Made by a program: the position numbers and the translations under genes | Assembly (NCBI GenBank): GCA_965248855.1 | Contig: CBDFKQ010000026.1 | Coordinates: 84,375-148,374 of the forward strand | Direction: 5' to 3' | Length of the DNA stretch: 64,000 nucleotides | DNA from: CBDFKQ01 sp965248855 | GTDB taxonomy: Bacteria > Bacteroidota > Bacteroidia > Cytophagales > 172606-1 | The notes under the pieces: generated by a model | What the model was told of the DNA's origin: nothing | Database searches by the model: none | What the model saw: the letters and a program-made list of their open reading frames with translations, nothing else | In this document: positions 39,058 to 49,379 of the stretch, in pieces | How the letters are laid out: every line of letters starts with the position of its first letter | Numbering within the stretch: the stretch's first letter is position 1

Positions 39058-41889
39058 ATGAAAACAGAAATGCTTCTGAACGCTCCCGAATCCATTGACT
39101 CACTTGATCCTAAAAAGTTTATTATTATTAAAGGTGCAAAAGTTAATAATTTAAAAAATTTAAGTGTCGCCATACCCAGAAATAAATTTGTAGTTATTAC
39201 CGGGCTTTCCGGTTCAGGTAAATCTTCTTTGGCATTTGATACCTTATTTGCAGAAGGGCAAAGGATGTATGTTGAAAGTTTAAGTTCATACGCCCGCCAA
39301 TTTTTAGGCAGAATGGAAAAACCGGAAGTGGAATACATTCGTGGTGTTTCCCCTGCTATTGCGATTGAACAAAAAGTATCAAATCGAAATCCACGTTCTA
39401 CTGTTGGCACCACAACGGAAATTTATGATTATTTAAAATTATTATTTTCACGCATTGGGAAAACGTATTCACCGGTTTCAAACAAGCTTGTAAAACGAAA
39501 TACGGTTACTGATGTAGTTGATTGGATTCATACTTTTGAAGAAGGACAAAAATTTATGATTCTTGCTCCGCTTACCATTCACGAAGAGCGCAAACTGGAA
39601 GATGAATTAAAAATTTTATTGCAGAAAGGTTTTACCAGAATATATGCCGGTGATGAATTAATATTTATTGAAGAATTACAAGAAGATGCAAAAAAAATAA
39701 AAAATCTGTCGAAAAAAGATGTTTTTATTTTAATAGACAGGAATATTGTTAATCACAATAAAGAAGATAACAGGTTTAGGATTTCCGATTCTGTACAAAC
39801 TGCTTTTTTTGAAGGAAATGATTTATGTGTGATAAACATTGCCGGGAAAGAGGTTCGAAAGTTTTCCGATAAATTTGAAGCGGATGGGATTATTTTTGAA
39901 GAGCCCAGCGTAAATCTTTTTAGTTTTAATAACCCCTATGGTGCATGTAAACGTTGTGAAGGTTTTGGAAAAGTATTAGGAATTGATATTGATTTGGTTA
40001 TACCCGACAAAACTAATTCTGTATACGATGGTGCGTTGGCGCCTTGGAGAGGAGAAAAAATGAGTGAGGAATGGTTAAAGCCTCTTCTTAAAAATGGTAT
40101 CCGTTTTGATTTTCCTATTCATCGCGCTTATGAAGATTTAACAGAGAGTGAAAAAGAACTTTTGTGGAAGGGAAATTCTTATTTTAAAGGTTTGGATGAA
40201 TTTTTTAATTACATCGAAACACAAACCTATAAAATTCAATATCGAGTTATGCTTTCCAGATACAGAGGTAAAACTACTTGTCCGGAATGTAAAGGAACGC
40301 GATTAAGAAAAGATGCCTCTTATGTAAAAATAGAACAAAAGTCAATAACAGATTTAGTTTTAATGCCGGTTTTAGAAGTTTATAATTTTTTTAAAACCTT
40401 AAAGCTTCCTGATTTCGAAGAGAAAGTAGCCAAAAGAATTCTAACAGAGATAACAAACAGATTAGATTATTTAGTAAAAGTCGGGTTAAAATATTTAACG
40501 TTAAACAGGTTAACAATTACTTTGTCGGGCGGTGAACATCAAAGAATTAAACTGGCAACATCATTAGGCAGTGCCTTAGTTGGCAGTATGTATATATTAG
40601 ATGAGCCAAGCATTGGATTGCACCCCAGAGATACCCAACAATTAATTGAAGTATTAAAAATACTTCGCGACCTTGGCAATACTGTTATAGTTGTTGAACA
40701 TGAGGAAGAAGTAATGCGTGCTGCTGATCAAATAATTGATATTGGGCCTGATGCCGGTGCACATGGTGGTGAATTAATTTTTCAGGGAGTGGAAAGTGAA
40801 ATGACAGACGATATTGATTCGCATACAGTAAGGTTTTTAAAAGGTACAGATTTTATCCCTCTGCCAACCATTCGCAGAAAAGCAACTTCTTTTATAATAG
40901 TTAAAGGTGCAAGAGAAAATAATTTAAAAAATTTAACTGTTAGTTTCCCATTGGGAATCCTTACTGTTGTTACAGGTGTAAGCGGCTCCGGAAAATCTAC
41001 TTTAGTGAGGGAGATTTTTTATCCTGCACTTGCAAAAAGGTTGGGGGAATTTAACAGTGAAGAATCGGGTAAATTTGACAATCTGGATGGTGATTTAAAT
41101 AAAGTTTCTCAGATTGAAATGATTGATCAAAACCCCATTGGTAAATCATCTCGTTCAAATCCGGTTTCATACATAAAAGTTTATGATATCATCAGAAATT
41201 TATTTGCAGAACAACCCTTATCAAAAGCCAGAGCGTATAAACCTTCTCATTTTTCATTCAATGTGGATGGCGGGAGATGTGAAGTTTGTACAGGAGAAGG
41301 TGTGATTACTATAGAAATGCAATTTATGGCTGATATTCAGTTAAAATGTGAAAGTTGCCATGGAAAACGTTTTAAACAGGAAGTACTTGAGGTTACCCAT
41401 AATAATAAAAATATTGCTGATGTATTAGCAATGACTGTTGATGAAAGTATTGAATTTTTTAAAACTGATCCTAAAATCGCTGAAAAACTTTTACCTCTTC
41501 AAAAAGTAGGTTTAGGTTATGTAAAATTAGGTCAATCTGCTACCACACTTTCAGGTGGTGAAGCTCAAAGGGTTAAACTTGCATCTTTTTTAGGAAAAGG
41601 AATTTCAAATCAGGGTAAAACGATATTTATTTTTGATGAACCGACAACCGGATTACACTTTTATGATATCAAAAAATTACTTTCGGCTATAAATGCTTTG
41701 GTAGAACAAGGAGATACTGTTATTATTATTGAGCATAATATGGAAGTGATTAAATGTGCAGATTGGATAATAGATATGGGCCCGGAAGGCGGTGATGGTG
41801 GAGGTGATGTTGTTTTTGAAGGGATACCTGAAGATATGAAAAAAATCAAAAACAATTATACAGCTGATTTTTTAAAAGAGAAATTGTAA
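39058..41889 (+). CDS. uvrA: Excinuclease ABC subunit A
   Basis: 943 residues, normal length. It has two ABC ATPase halves: Walker A GLSGSGKSS (49-57) and GVSGSGKST (640-648), each with a signature (TLSGGEHQRIKLA and TLSGGEAQRVKLA) and Walker B (YILDEPSIGLHP, FIFDEPTTGLHF). Zinc modules are CKRCEGFG with CPECKGTR, and CEVCTGEG with CESCHGKR. The N-terminal YVESLSSYARQFLGRM block is invariant in UvrA. The protein finds bulky DNA damage and loads UvrB for nucleotide excision repair. It is a single gene. Confidence 0.98.
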   Translation: MKTEMLLNAPESIDSLDPKKFIIIKGAKVNNLKNLSVAIPRNKFVVITGLSGSGKSSLAFDTLFAEGQRMYVESLSSYARQFLGRMEKPEVEYIRGVSPAIAIEQKVSNRNPRSTVGTTTEIYDYLKLLFSRIGKTYSPVSNKLVKRNTVTDVVDWIHTFEEGQKFMILAPLTIHEERKLEDELKILLQKGFTRIYAGDELIFIEELQEDAKKIKNLSKKDVFILIDRNIVNHNKEDNRFRISDSVQTAFFEGNDLCVINIAGKEVRKFSDKFEADGIIFEEPSVNLFSFNNPYGACKRCEGFGKVLGIDIDLVIPDKTNSVYDGALAPWRGEKMSEEWLKPLLKNGIRFDFPIHRAYEDLTESEKELLWKGNSYFKGLDEFFNYIETQTYKIQYRVMLSRYRGKTTCPECKGTRLRKDASYVKIEQKSITDLVLMPVLEVYNFFKTLKLPDFEEKVAKRILTEITNRLDYLVKVGLKYLTLNRLTITLSGGEHQRIKLATSLGSALVGSMYILDEPSIGLHPRDTQQLIEVLKILRDLGNTVIVVEHEEEVMRAADQIIDIGPDAGAHGGELIFQGVESEMTDDIDSHTVRFLKGTDFIPLPTIRRKATSFIIVKGARENNLKNLTVSFPLGILTVVTGVSGSGKSTLVREIFYPALAKRLGEFNSEESGKFDNLDGDLNKVSQIEMIDQNPIGKSSRSNPVSYIKVYDIIRNLFAEQPLSKARAYKPSHFSFNVDGGRCEVCTGEGVITIEMQFMADIQLKCESCHGKRFKQEVLEVTHNNKNIADVLAMTVDESIEFFKTDPKIAEKLLPLQKVGLGYVKLGQSATTLSGGEAQRVKLASFLGKGISNQGKTIFIFDEPTTGLHFYDIKKLLSAINALVEQGDTVIIIEHNMEVIKCADWIIDMGPEGGDGGGDVVFEGIPEDMKKIKNNYTADFLKEKL

Positions 41890-42363
41890 TCTCTTAGGAT
41901 ATAAAATAGAATTTAAGTTTGATTCATCCCTTAAAAATAAGCCTTAATCGGTATTAGACCGGAAATAAATACCATTATAAATAACTTTTGTCAAGTTAAT
42001 TTCATCAGTCATTTAAGTTTTTTTGCAAGAAAGGCTGAACATTGATTTTATTATAGTATTGAAAAGACATAAGAACATTTCAAAATCTTTTTAATCAAAA
42101 AGCCTTTTAATCAAATTATTAATTATCAGTTTGAATAAAAAAATATTATATTTATTTTTTACTGTTACAAAAAGTATCAAAAATAAATTGAAGTTTAAAA
42201 TCAACCTGCTTAAAAGTTTAATTAATTATATGGGTCTAAAAATAACATGGAAACTTTTATTTAATCAACCTATTTTTATTTATTCATTTTCGATGTTTAC
42301 ATTTTAGAAATAAATTAGTAAGCAATTTGGTTGAAAGGGATTTAAACTTTTAAAACCCGGCAA
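41890..42363. other. Intergenic region without a recognised gene
   Basis: About 470 bases between uvrA and the histidine kinase gene, AT-rich, no coding frame and no hairpin with a T run that I can support. Confidence 0.45.
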
Positions 42364-45285
42364 ATGGAAACCACGGAGAAATTAAATAATTCTTTACATA
42401 TTTATGACTTAATAAACCGGGTAAACCGCGAAATTATTAGGGAGAAAAACAAAGATTCTCTCTTTAGTAAAATATGCAACTTAGCTGTTCAATCAGGGAT
42501 ATTTAAAATAGCTTTTATAGGCTTGTTTGATTTTAAGAATAAAATTACTTTAGATCATCAAAGTGGAATACCCACCGAAGTAATAAATCTTTTTTCGATA
42601 GTCGATAAACCTCAAAAAACCGTATTACAAACCGGCACTTATTATTTATGTAATAATATTAAAACGGCATCCGAATTTTCCCCCCTTCAAAATATAATTT
42701 CTATAGTAAACATAAAATCCTGTATAGTTTTACCTGTCAGGCAATCAGGTGCAATAATTGGTACACTTAATTTGTATGCAACTGAAATCGGTTTTTATGA
42801 AAAAGAAGAAATTGATTTGCTTGTATATTTATCGGGTGATATTTCTTTTGCCCTTGACCAATTTATAATAGAAAGAAAACATAAAGAAAATGAAGAGTTT
42901 TCATTTGAAACTGAAAAATACTTTCGCCACACCCTTGATAATATGCTTGAAGGGGTACAAATCCAAGATTTCAATTTTCGGTATTTATATTTAAACGATA
43001 CTGCAGTTAAGCACAGTAATTTTTCAAGAGAAGAGCTTCTTGGATATACAATGCCGGAAAAATATCCGGGAATAGAGCATACAAATTTGTTTAAAACAAT
43101 GCAAAATTGTATGTCGAATCGTATATCTGCAAGGCTTACAAACGAATTCACATATCCTGACTCATCAAAAGGTTATTTTGATATTAGCATACAACCTATA
43201 CCGGAAGGTCTTTATGTTCTTTCAGTAGATATTAGTGAACAAATAAAAGCAAATGAAAAATTAAGAAAAGCCAATCGTTTGTATAGTTTTCTCAGTGCCA
43301 TAAATAAAAGCATTGTACATATTGATAATGAAGACGTACTTTTTGATAATGCCTGCCAAGTAGCATTAAATATTGGAGGTTTTAACATGGGGTGGATTAG
43401 TTTGATTGATGAAAATAATATTTTGAGTATAAGAAAATTTTGTGGCGATGAAAGTGAGGCAAGAAAAATACTTAACTTTTCGGGTTTAGATATTAATAAT
43501 CCTCTATATAAAAACACCCCGGCATTAAAAGTTATTAAAACCGGTAGGCAATCTTTTAATAACAACCTTCAGAACGACCCTGAACTTGCTAACTGGAAAG
43601 AGGAATTTATAAGACAAGGAATTTATGCAGCTATTTCGATGCCAATCAAAAAGTATGGTGAAGTAGTTGGAATATTTGGATTATTTTCCGGAATTGAAAA
43701 TTTTTTCGATGAAGATGAAACAGCTTTGCTCGAAGAAGCAGCGGGAGATATATCTTTCGCCATTGAAAATTTAGAAAATAAAAGAAAACACATAAAAGCC
43801 GAAGAACTTATAATCCAAAACGAAATAAAATTTCGTGCACTTATTGAAAAAAGCGCAGATATGAAAACGCTTTCCGAGGCAGATGGAACAATAATTTATT
43901 CTAGCCCATCAGTCGAAAAGGTATTGGGTTATCAAAAAGAGTCATTAATGTTTACCTCTCTTTTCGATATTATTCATCCTGATGATGTAAAAGAGTTTAC
44001 TAAAAACAGAAAGAAGATAGCTGAAGTTAATGGCGCCTCATTTTCTTTTCAGCAAAGAAGGAGGCATAAAAATGGAAATTGGATTTGGTGCGAAGGCACA
44101 ATTACAAATCTCCTTCACGAACCCGGCATTCAAGCTATGGTTGCAAACTTTAGGGATATTTCTGCAAAAATATTGGCTGAACAACAAAGAGAGTTTGATA
44201 AAAATAATTTCATTGCTCTCATTAATAATACCAAAGATTTAATGTGGAGTATAGATAGAGATTATAAACTTATAACATCTAATAAACCTTTCAATGATTT
44301 AGTTAAATTGGTAAGTGGAAATTGGATTTATAATGGAATAAATATGCTCGAAACAGGGCTCCCTGAAAAAAGAGTAGAAAGATATAAAAATTTGTATCAG
44401 CGCGCTTTTAAAGGAGAGGTATTTATGGAAACAGAATTTACCACTTCATCAGGAACTGCAACCTGGGCCGAAATATCTTTTTATCCCATTCGCAATGGAA
44501 AAGAAATAATAGGTGCTGCCTGCCACTCTCGTGATATTACCGGTAGAAAAAAAGTTGAAGAGCAATTATTAAATAAGAATAAAGAGTTAGAAAAAACAAA
44601 TTCAGAACTTGACCGCTTTGTTTACAGTGTTTCACATGATTTGCGCTCACCGCTTACTTCGGTAATGGGTCTTGCATCTTTAATCGAGTCAGAGGGAAAG
44701 GAAGAAAATATTCTTGGCTATAATAAAATGATACAAACCAGTGTTAACCGCCTGGATCAATTTATTAAAAATATTTTAAGTTATTCCCGTAACAACCGTA
44801 TAGAAATAGATATTAGAAAAATTAATGTTAAAAATAATATAAATGAAATAATAGAGGCTTTGTGCAATATTAAAGAAGCTTCAGGGATTACTTTTGAATT
44901 GAATATTGATGAACAACAAGCTTTTTTTTCTGACGAACAAAGATTTAATACAATTATTGAAAATATTATTTCTAACGCAATTAAGTATCATAAACATGGA
45001 CAAAGTGAAAATAAATTCATTAAAGTATCATGCAAGGTGGATGTTGAAAATTTACATTTATCTATAGAAGATAATGGTGTGGGTATTGCACCTGAATACC
45101 ATGAAAAAATATTTCAAATGTTCTTCAGGCTACAAGGTAAAATGGCAGGCTCGGGGATTGGATTATATATTGTAAAGGAAATTATTGAAAAGTTGAAGGG
45201 AACAATAAAGGTAATATCAAAAGAGTCTGTTGGAACTACGTTTATTATTACCTTAAAAAATATGATTTCGGAAAATAATAAATAA
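42364..45285 (+). CDS. Multi-sensor histidine kinase (GAF-PAS-GAF-PAS-PAS-HisKA-HATPase)
   Basis: 973 residues with no transmembrane segment, so a soluble sensor. Approximate domains: GAF 20-165, PAS 178-290 (TLDNMLEGVQIQDFNFRYLY), GAF 305-470, PAS 480-605 (IYSSPSVEKVLGYQ ... RRRHKNGNWIWCEGTI), PAS 610-735, HisKA with the phosphorylated H758 in FVYSVSHDLRSPLTS, and HATPase_c with NIISNAIKYHKHGQ (N box), IEDNGVGIAPEY (G1) and GSGIGLYIVKEI (G2). The last PAS-kinase linker is a coiled coil (LLNKNKELEKTNSELD). No response regulator is adjacent, so it is an orphan kinase. Ligand unknown. Confidence 0.93.
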   Translation: METTEKLNNSLHIYDLINRVNREIIREKNKDSLFSKICNLAVQSGIFKIAFIGLFDFKNKITLDHQSGIPTEVINLFSIVDKPQKTVLQTGTYYLCNNIKTASEFSPLQNIISIVNIKSCIVLPVRQSGAIIGTLNLYATEIGFYEKEEIDLLVYLSGDISFALDQFIIERKHKENEEFSFETEKYFRHTLDNMLEGVQIQDFNFRYLYLNDTAVKHSNFSREELLGYTMPEKYPGIEHTNLFKTMQNCMSNRISARLTNEFTYPDSSKGYFDISIQPIPEGLYVLSVDISEQIKANEKLRKANRLYSFLSAINKSIVHIDNEDVLFDNACQVALNIGGFNMGWISLIDENNILSIRKFCGDESEARKILNFSGLDINNPLYKNTPALKVIKTGRQSFNNNLQNDPELANWKEEFIRQGIYAAISMPIKKYGEVVGIFGLFSGIENFFDEDETALLEEAAGDISFAIENLENKRKHIKAEELIIQNEIKFRALIEKSADMKTLSEADGTIIYSSPSVEKVLGYQKESLMFTSLFDIIHPDDVKEFTKNRKKIAEVNGASFSFQQRRRHKNGNWIWCEGTITNLLHEPGIQAMVANFRDISAKILAEQQREFDKNNFIALINNTKDLMWSIDRDYKLITSNKPFNDLVKLVSGNWIYNGINMLETGLPEKRVERYKNLYQRAFKGEVFMETEFTTSSGTATWAEISFYPIRNGKEIIGAACHSRDITGRKKVEEQLLNKNKELEKTNSELDRFVYSVSHDLRSPLTSVMGLASLIESEGKEENILGYNKMIQTSVNRLDQFIKNILSYSRNNRIEIDIRKINVKNNINEIIEALCNIKEASGITFELNIDEQQAFFSDEQRFNTIIENIISNAIKYHKHGQSENKFIKVSCKVDVENLHLSIEDNGVGIAPEYHEKIFQMFFRLQGKMAGSGIGLYIVKEIIEKLKGTIKVISKESVGTTFIITLKNMISENNK

Positions 45286-45451
45286 AAAAGTTATAGATAT
45301 CGTTATTTAGATATTGAAATACTTATAAAATAAATCCGGTTTTATCATTAAAGAAAAAAATCGAAATGGAGCAAGACAAGTTAACCCGGGTATGTTAGTT
45401 AAGCAAACATGATGTTAAAATGGAATAAAATTTCTGCGAAAAAAGAATGTT

Positions 45452-45793
45452 TTATAAAAAAACCACATCCGTAATCCTGTCGTCTTCTATTTCCTTACTT
45501 ATGATTTCTATAATTTTTGATTTTGCCATCATTAACTCATTTTTTAATGGGGCCGAATTAATTTGAATATATATTTTATTTTCATAAATATATAATTTAG
45601 TAGTTCGGTTGGCAATGGCATTGCCCATTAATCTTCTCCAAGAAGTTATTATATGAGATTCTTCTGTTTTCCCTTTTAATTTATAAACATTTAACAATTC
45701 GTTAAGAGCATTTTTTAATGGAGTGGTTTGAGATGTACGAAAAGAATCTTTTGGTTTCTTGTTATTATTGTCTTGATCAGAATTCTCCATCAA
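45452..45793 (-). CDS. DUF721 / DciA-like protein
   Basis: 113 residues. The core has the DUF721 pattern: an N-terminal helix PLKNALNELLNVYKLKGK, the conserved SWRRLMGNAIANRTTKLYI block, then KIYIQINSAPLKNELMMAK and a short tail. Family members include DciA, which helps load the replicative helicase. It lies 55 bases downstream of recF on the same strand, a frequent arrangement in Bacteroidota that supports a role in DNA replication or repair. Confidence 0.85.
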   Translation of the reverse strand: MMENSDQDNNNKKPKDSFRTSQTTPLKNALNELLNVYKLKGKTEESHIITSWRRLMGNAIANRTTKLYIYENKIYIQINSAPLKNELMMAKSKIIEIISKEIEDDRITDVVFL

Positions 45794-45848
45794 ATAAAAA
45801 ACTTGTAATTAAGGTAAAAAATATTAAAAGAAAACCAATTTTTCCATT

Positions 45849-46934
45849 CTACTTTGAAGTGTGAAAGATACGAATTTCGGCAGAGATTTTTTCGAATATT
45901 TTTTCGGTTCTTTCCGGCCTGGCATCAGTAACGAAGATTTGTCCAAATTGCCGGTCGGCTATCATATTCATCATTTCATGTATCCTTCTTTCATCAAGCT
46001 TGTCGAAAATATCATCTAAAAGTAAAATAGGTTTTACCTTTTTTTTAATTTTAATGAACTCAAATTGAGCGAGTTTTAAAGCAATTACAAATGATTTTTG
46101 TTGGCCTTGCGAACCATATTTTTTCAAAGAAAATTTATCGATTTCAAAAACAAAATCATCCTTATGAACTCCCATTAACGTGCGTTGGTATTTAATATCT
46201 TTCTTATAATTATTAAAAAAATTATAATGAAAATTTTTTTCAAATAATTCTGAAACGTAAGTCAAGTCTACTTCTTCTCTGCTTTCGGATAAGGTTAAAT
46301 ATCGGTTTCTAAAAACCGGAACAAACTCGCCGATAAAATCTTTTCTTTTTTGATGAATGTTTTCTCCCAAAGGCAGTAATTGATTATTATAAACCTCCAG
46401 CATTTCAGCATCAAAATAATTTTTCTCCGAAAACTGTTTTAACAAAGCATTCCTCTGTTTTAATATTGAATTGTATTTTATAAAATCAAGTAAGTAGTTA
46501 TAATCAAGCTGGGCTATCAGACCATCAAAAAACTTTCTTCTTTCTTCACTGCCATTTTTAATTAATTCTGTATCGTCGGGGGCAATTAAAACGATAGGTA
46601 TTTTACCGATGTGCTCACTTATTCTTTCGTAGGGGTTTTTATTGAGTTGTAAAATTTTTCTTTGTCCTGCTTTAAGGCTGCATTTTACTTCAACATTTTC
46701 GTTATCTATTAAATAATTTCCATTAAGTAAAAAAAAATCTTTTTCATGTTTTAAAACCTGGTTATCGCTCTGGCTAAAAGCACTTTTTGTTAATGACAGA
46801 TAGTATATGGCATCCAATAAATTTGTTTTTCCACTGCCGTTTTCACCCACTATACAATTAATTTGCGAACAGAATTCTGTTGAAAATTCATCGTAATTTT
46901 TAAAATTCAATAAATGGATTTTTTCTAAGTACAT
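45849..46934 (-). CDS. recF: DNA replication/repair protein RecF
   Basis: 361 residues. Walker A GENGSGKTNLL at 30-40, the family signature LTKSAFSQSDNQVLK, the SMC-like signature GSQGQQKSFVIALKLAQ, and Walker B ILLLDDIFDKLDERR near the C-terminus. RecF loads RecA with RecOR at single-strand gaps. It is divergent from pdhA across ~105 bases and is followed by the DUF721 gene. Confidence 0.96.
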   Translation of the reverse strand: MYLEKIHLLNFKNYDEFSTEFCSQINCIVGENGSGKTNLLDAIYYLSLTKSAFSQSDNQVLKHEKDFFLLNGNYLIDNENVEVKCSLKAGQRKILQLNKNPYERISEHIGKIPIVLIAPDDTELIKNGSEERRKFFDGLIAQLDYNYLLDFIKYNSILKQRNALLKQFSEKNYFDAEMLEVYNNQLLPLGENIHQKRKDFIGEFVPVFRNRYLTLSESREEVDLTYVSELFEKNFHYNFFNNYKKDIKYQRTLMGVHKDDFVFEIDKFSLKKYGSQGQQKSFVIALKLAQFEFIKIKKKVKPILLLDDIFDKLDERRIHEMMNMIADRQFGQIFVTDARPERTEKIFEKISAEIRIFHTSK

Positions 46935-47039
46935 TTAATTTCTTAATTTCGCAAAAATTAAAACACAAAACTACCTAATAGGGTTGTATTTTAAATAATA
47001 AATGCTGTTAACCTTTTAAAAAAATCGCAAACATATTAT

Positions 47040-48104
47040 ATGCCTAATACTAAAGAAACACCTGCAAAAAATAATAAAGGCACAGAACAAGCAAAAGGAG
47101 TTCCTCAAAAAACATCTGCAACTTATTCTAAAGAAACATACATGTATTGGTATCGCTCAATGACTTTAATGCGCAAGTTTGAAGAAAAAGCGGGTCAATT
47201 ATATGGACAACAAAAAATAAAAGGCTTTTGCCATTTATATATCGGCCAAGAGGCATGCGCAGCCGGAGCAGTAAGTGCCTTAACAAAAGACGACAAATGG
47301 ATAACGGCTTATCGCGATCATGCACATCCACTTGCACTCGGTACCGACCCAAAAAATATAATGGCAGAATTATATGCAAAACAAACCGGTGTATCCAAAG
47401 GTAAAGGCGGATCAATGCACATGTTTGATAAAAAGGTAAATTTTATGGGAGGTCATGGAATAGTAGGAGCTCAAATTCCACTAGGTGCGGGTATTGCATT
47501 CGCTGAACAATATTTGGGTACAAAGAATGTATGTGTTTGTTCTTTTGGTGATGGTGCAGTTCGCCAGGGCGCCTTACACGAAACATTTAATATGGCAATG
47601 CTTTGGAATATTCCCGTAATTTTTGTGATTGAAAACAATGGTTATGCAATGGGTACTTCGGTTGCCCGTACATCAAATGTAACCGAATTGTATACAATAG
47701 GAGAAAGTTATGACATGCCTGCCGAACCGGTAGATGCAATGAATGTTGAAGCAGTGCATGAAGCAGTTGGCCGCGCAGCCGAACATGCACGCGCAGGTAA
47801 GGGTCCTTATTTATTAGAGTTAAGAACATACAGATACAGAGGCCATTCAATGTCCGATCCTCAAAAATACCGTACAAGGGAAGAAGTAGAAAGTTATAAA
47901 AATCTTGACCCTATTGAACAAGTACGCCATACCATTTTAGAAAAGAAAATAGCAAGTGAAAGTGATTTGGAAGCGATAGATGCTGAAATTAAGGAGCAAG
48001 TTGAGGAATCAGTAAAATTTGCTGAAGAATCTCCTTACCCTCCGGTAGAAGAAGTTTATAAGGATATTTACGTACAAACCGATTATCCTTATATAAAGGA
48101 ATAA
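47040..48104 (+). CDS. pdhA: Pyruvate dehydrogenase E1 component, alpha subunit
   Basis: 354 residues. After a Lys/Thr-rich N-terminal extension (1-30) comes the E1-alpha fold with FCHLYIGQEACAAGA, the substrate loop GGSMHMF, and the thiamine diphosphate motif from GDG (170-172) to VIENN, including FNMAMLWNIP. The phosphorylation-loop region YRYRGHSMSDP is conserved. With E1-beta it decarboxylates pyruvate and feeds the E2 lipoyl domain. No E1-beta or E2 gene is next to it; the following DNA is a dead protease gene. Confidence 0.94.
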   Translation: MPNTKETPAKNNKGTEQAKGVPQKTSATYSKETYMYWYRSMTLMRKFEEKAGQLYGQQKIKGFCHLYIGQEACAAGAVSALTKDDKWITAYRDHAHPLALGTDPKNIMAELYAKQTGVSKGKGGSMHMFDKKVNFMGGHGIVGAQIPLGAGIAFAEQYLGTKNVCVCSFGDGAVRQGALHETFNMAMLWNIPVIFVIENNGYAMGTSVARTSNVTELYTIGESYDMPAEPVDAMNVEAVHEAVGRAAEHARAGKGPYLLELRTYRYRGHSMSDPQKYRTREEVESYKNLDPIEQVRHTILEKKIASESDLEAIDAEIKEQVEESVKFAEESPYPPVEEVYKDIYVQTDYPYIKE

Positions 48105-48293
48105 GTTTTTCATATTAAAATTTTATTGATTTGTTCAAAAGTAATTTTGTAGAACATTATTATTTGAAGTGTTTCCTTATTAAGGAAAGTAAACTTTTAA
48201 CCCGGTTAGATAAATGTTTATGTAAATCATTTTAATAATATAAAACGATTTAGATTTATTTTTTATTAGTTAAATATTAATTTCAAACTAATC

Positions 48294-48674
48294 AATGGAC
48301 AAATTTATGCTGACTTAAAATTATCCAATCCGTCCTAAACCGATCTTGAGCCGTTTATAGTTAAGGCATTGGTTTATACGCGGGCTTTATTTCTGTGCAT
48401 TCCTTCACATATTGCTATTCAATTAAAATTACAAGACTTTGAAAAAGAGAAGTTACTATCGCAGATGGATCAAAATTGCTTGTACCTTATGTAGGGCCTA
48501 TAAAAATAAATTATCAAAACAGAATGTGCCTGACAGGTGCTTTGGTATTAGGCAATATGGTTTTAATGGGGGCAATACCGATTGAAGATATGGATTTTAA
48601 TTATTCATCCGGCAAAATTAAAATTATCTGTAAACCCAGAGAATCCTAATATTGCATGTGCACTAGTCGTTTAA
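48294..48674 (+). pseudogene. Dead retropepsin-like (clan AA) aspartyl protease gene
   Basis: From ATG 48294 the frames give, in order: YADLKLSNP, then VKALVYTRALFLCIPSHIAIQLKLQ, REVTIADGSKLLVPYVGP, GALVLGNMVLMGAIPIEDMD and LIIHPAKLKLSVNPENPNIA to a TAA at 48672. This is the order of small bacterial retropepsin-like proteins. The active site expected as DTGA reads YTRA, and at least three frame changes or stops interrupt it, so it is inactive beyond doubt. Confidence 0.8.
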
Positions 48675-48742
48675 AAAGGGAATATGAATAATTTTTTGGA
48701 AAATTTCTACTTCAGGGAAAGTCTTTTGTTTTAAATAAATTT

Positions 48743-49347
48743 TTAATCAGGGTAGGTATAATAATCTATTTGATATAATGTGTCTTTTGAAAAATAAAAA
48801 ATACAACCTTGATTTCCCTCCAAAGTTTGATAAACTATATTATTCTTATATGATTTACTTTTCATTTTATTTTTTTTAATAAAATCAGCTTTTGTCATTC
48901 CAATGTTATTAAACTTGCCTACAACAAATTCATTTGAAAGGATGCTGGCTGAAAGTAACCAGCTTCGACCAATTTTATCTGAGGTACTTTTAAAAAACTG
49001 GAAGTACATACCGGAATCCTCCCGGCCTGTTTTAGAAAAATTAACTGTTTTTAAAGTATCAATTTCGCCTTCAACATAAATATTTTTTAGTGGTTTATTG
49101 GTAACGTGTCGGAATTTATATTCGGTTTTTAAAATTTTGAATTTTTTGGAAAAATTTTCAAAATCTGCATTAAAGCCAAATAAATTTTCAAAGAACGACC
49201 CGTCTTTAATAACTAAACTGGTATCCTTAGGGAAAATAGGATATTGTATTTTTTCAAAAAAGGTGCGTCAAAGGTTCTATTTAAACTTTGCGAAAAAGAT
49301 ATTATCGAACAGAAAAAATAAAAAAATGTTATAAAAGTCTTTTTCAT
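48743..49347 (-). pseudogene. Exported protein of unknown function, frameshifted near its N-terminus
   Basis: ATG at 49347 starts a signal peptide (TFITFFYFFCSIISFSQ) and leaves frame at the homopolymers 49249-49261. The continuing frame IQYPIFPKDTSLVIKDGSFF runs on through a GMYFQFFKSTSDK segment to 48743. Together ~200 residues. The mature part is alpha/beta with no motif I know. One missing or extra base in the T6/A6 pair explains the break; sequencing error is possible. The internal ATG at 49009 starts an 88-residue open remainder. Confidence 0.6.
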
Positions 49348-49379
49348 AATTAATAAAAATTAAATTCATTTTCTTTAAT

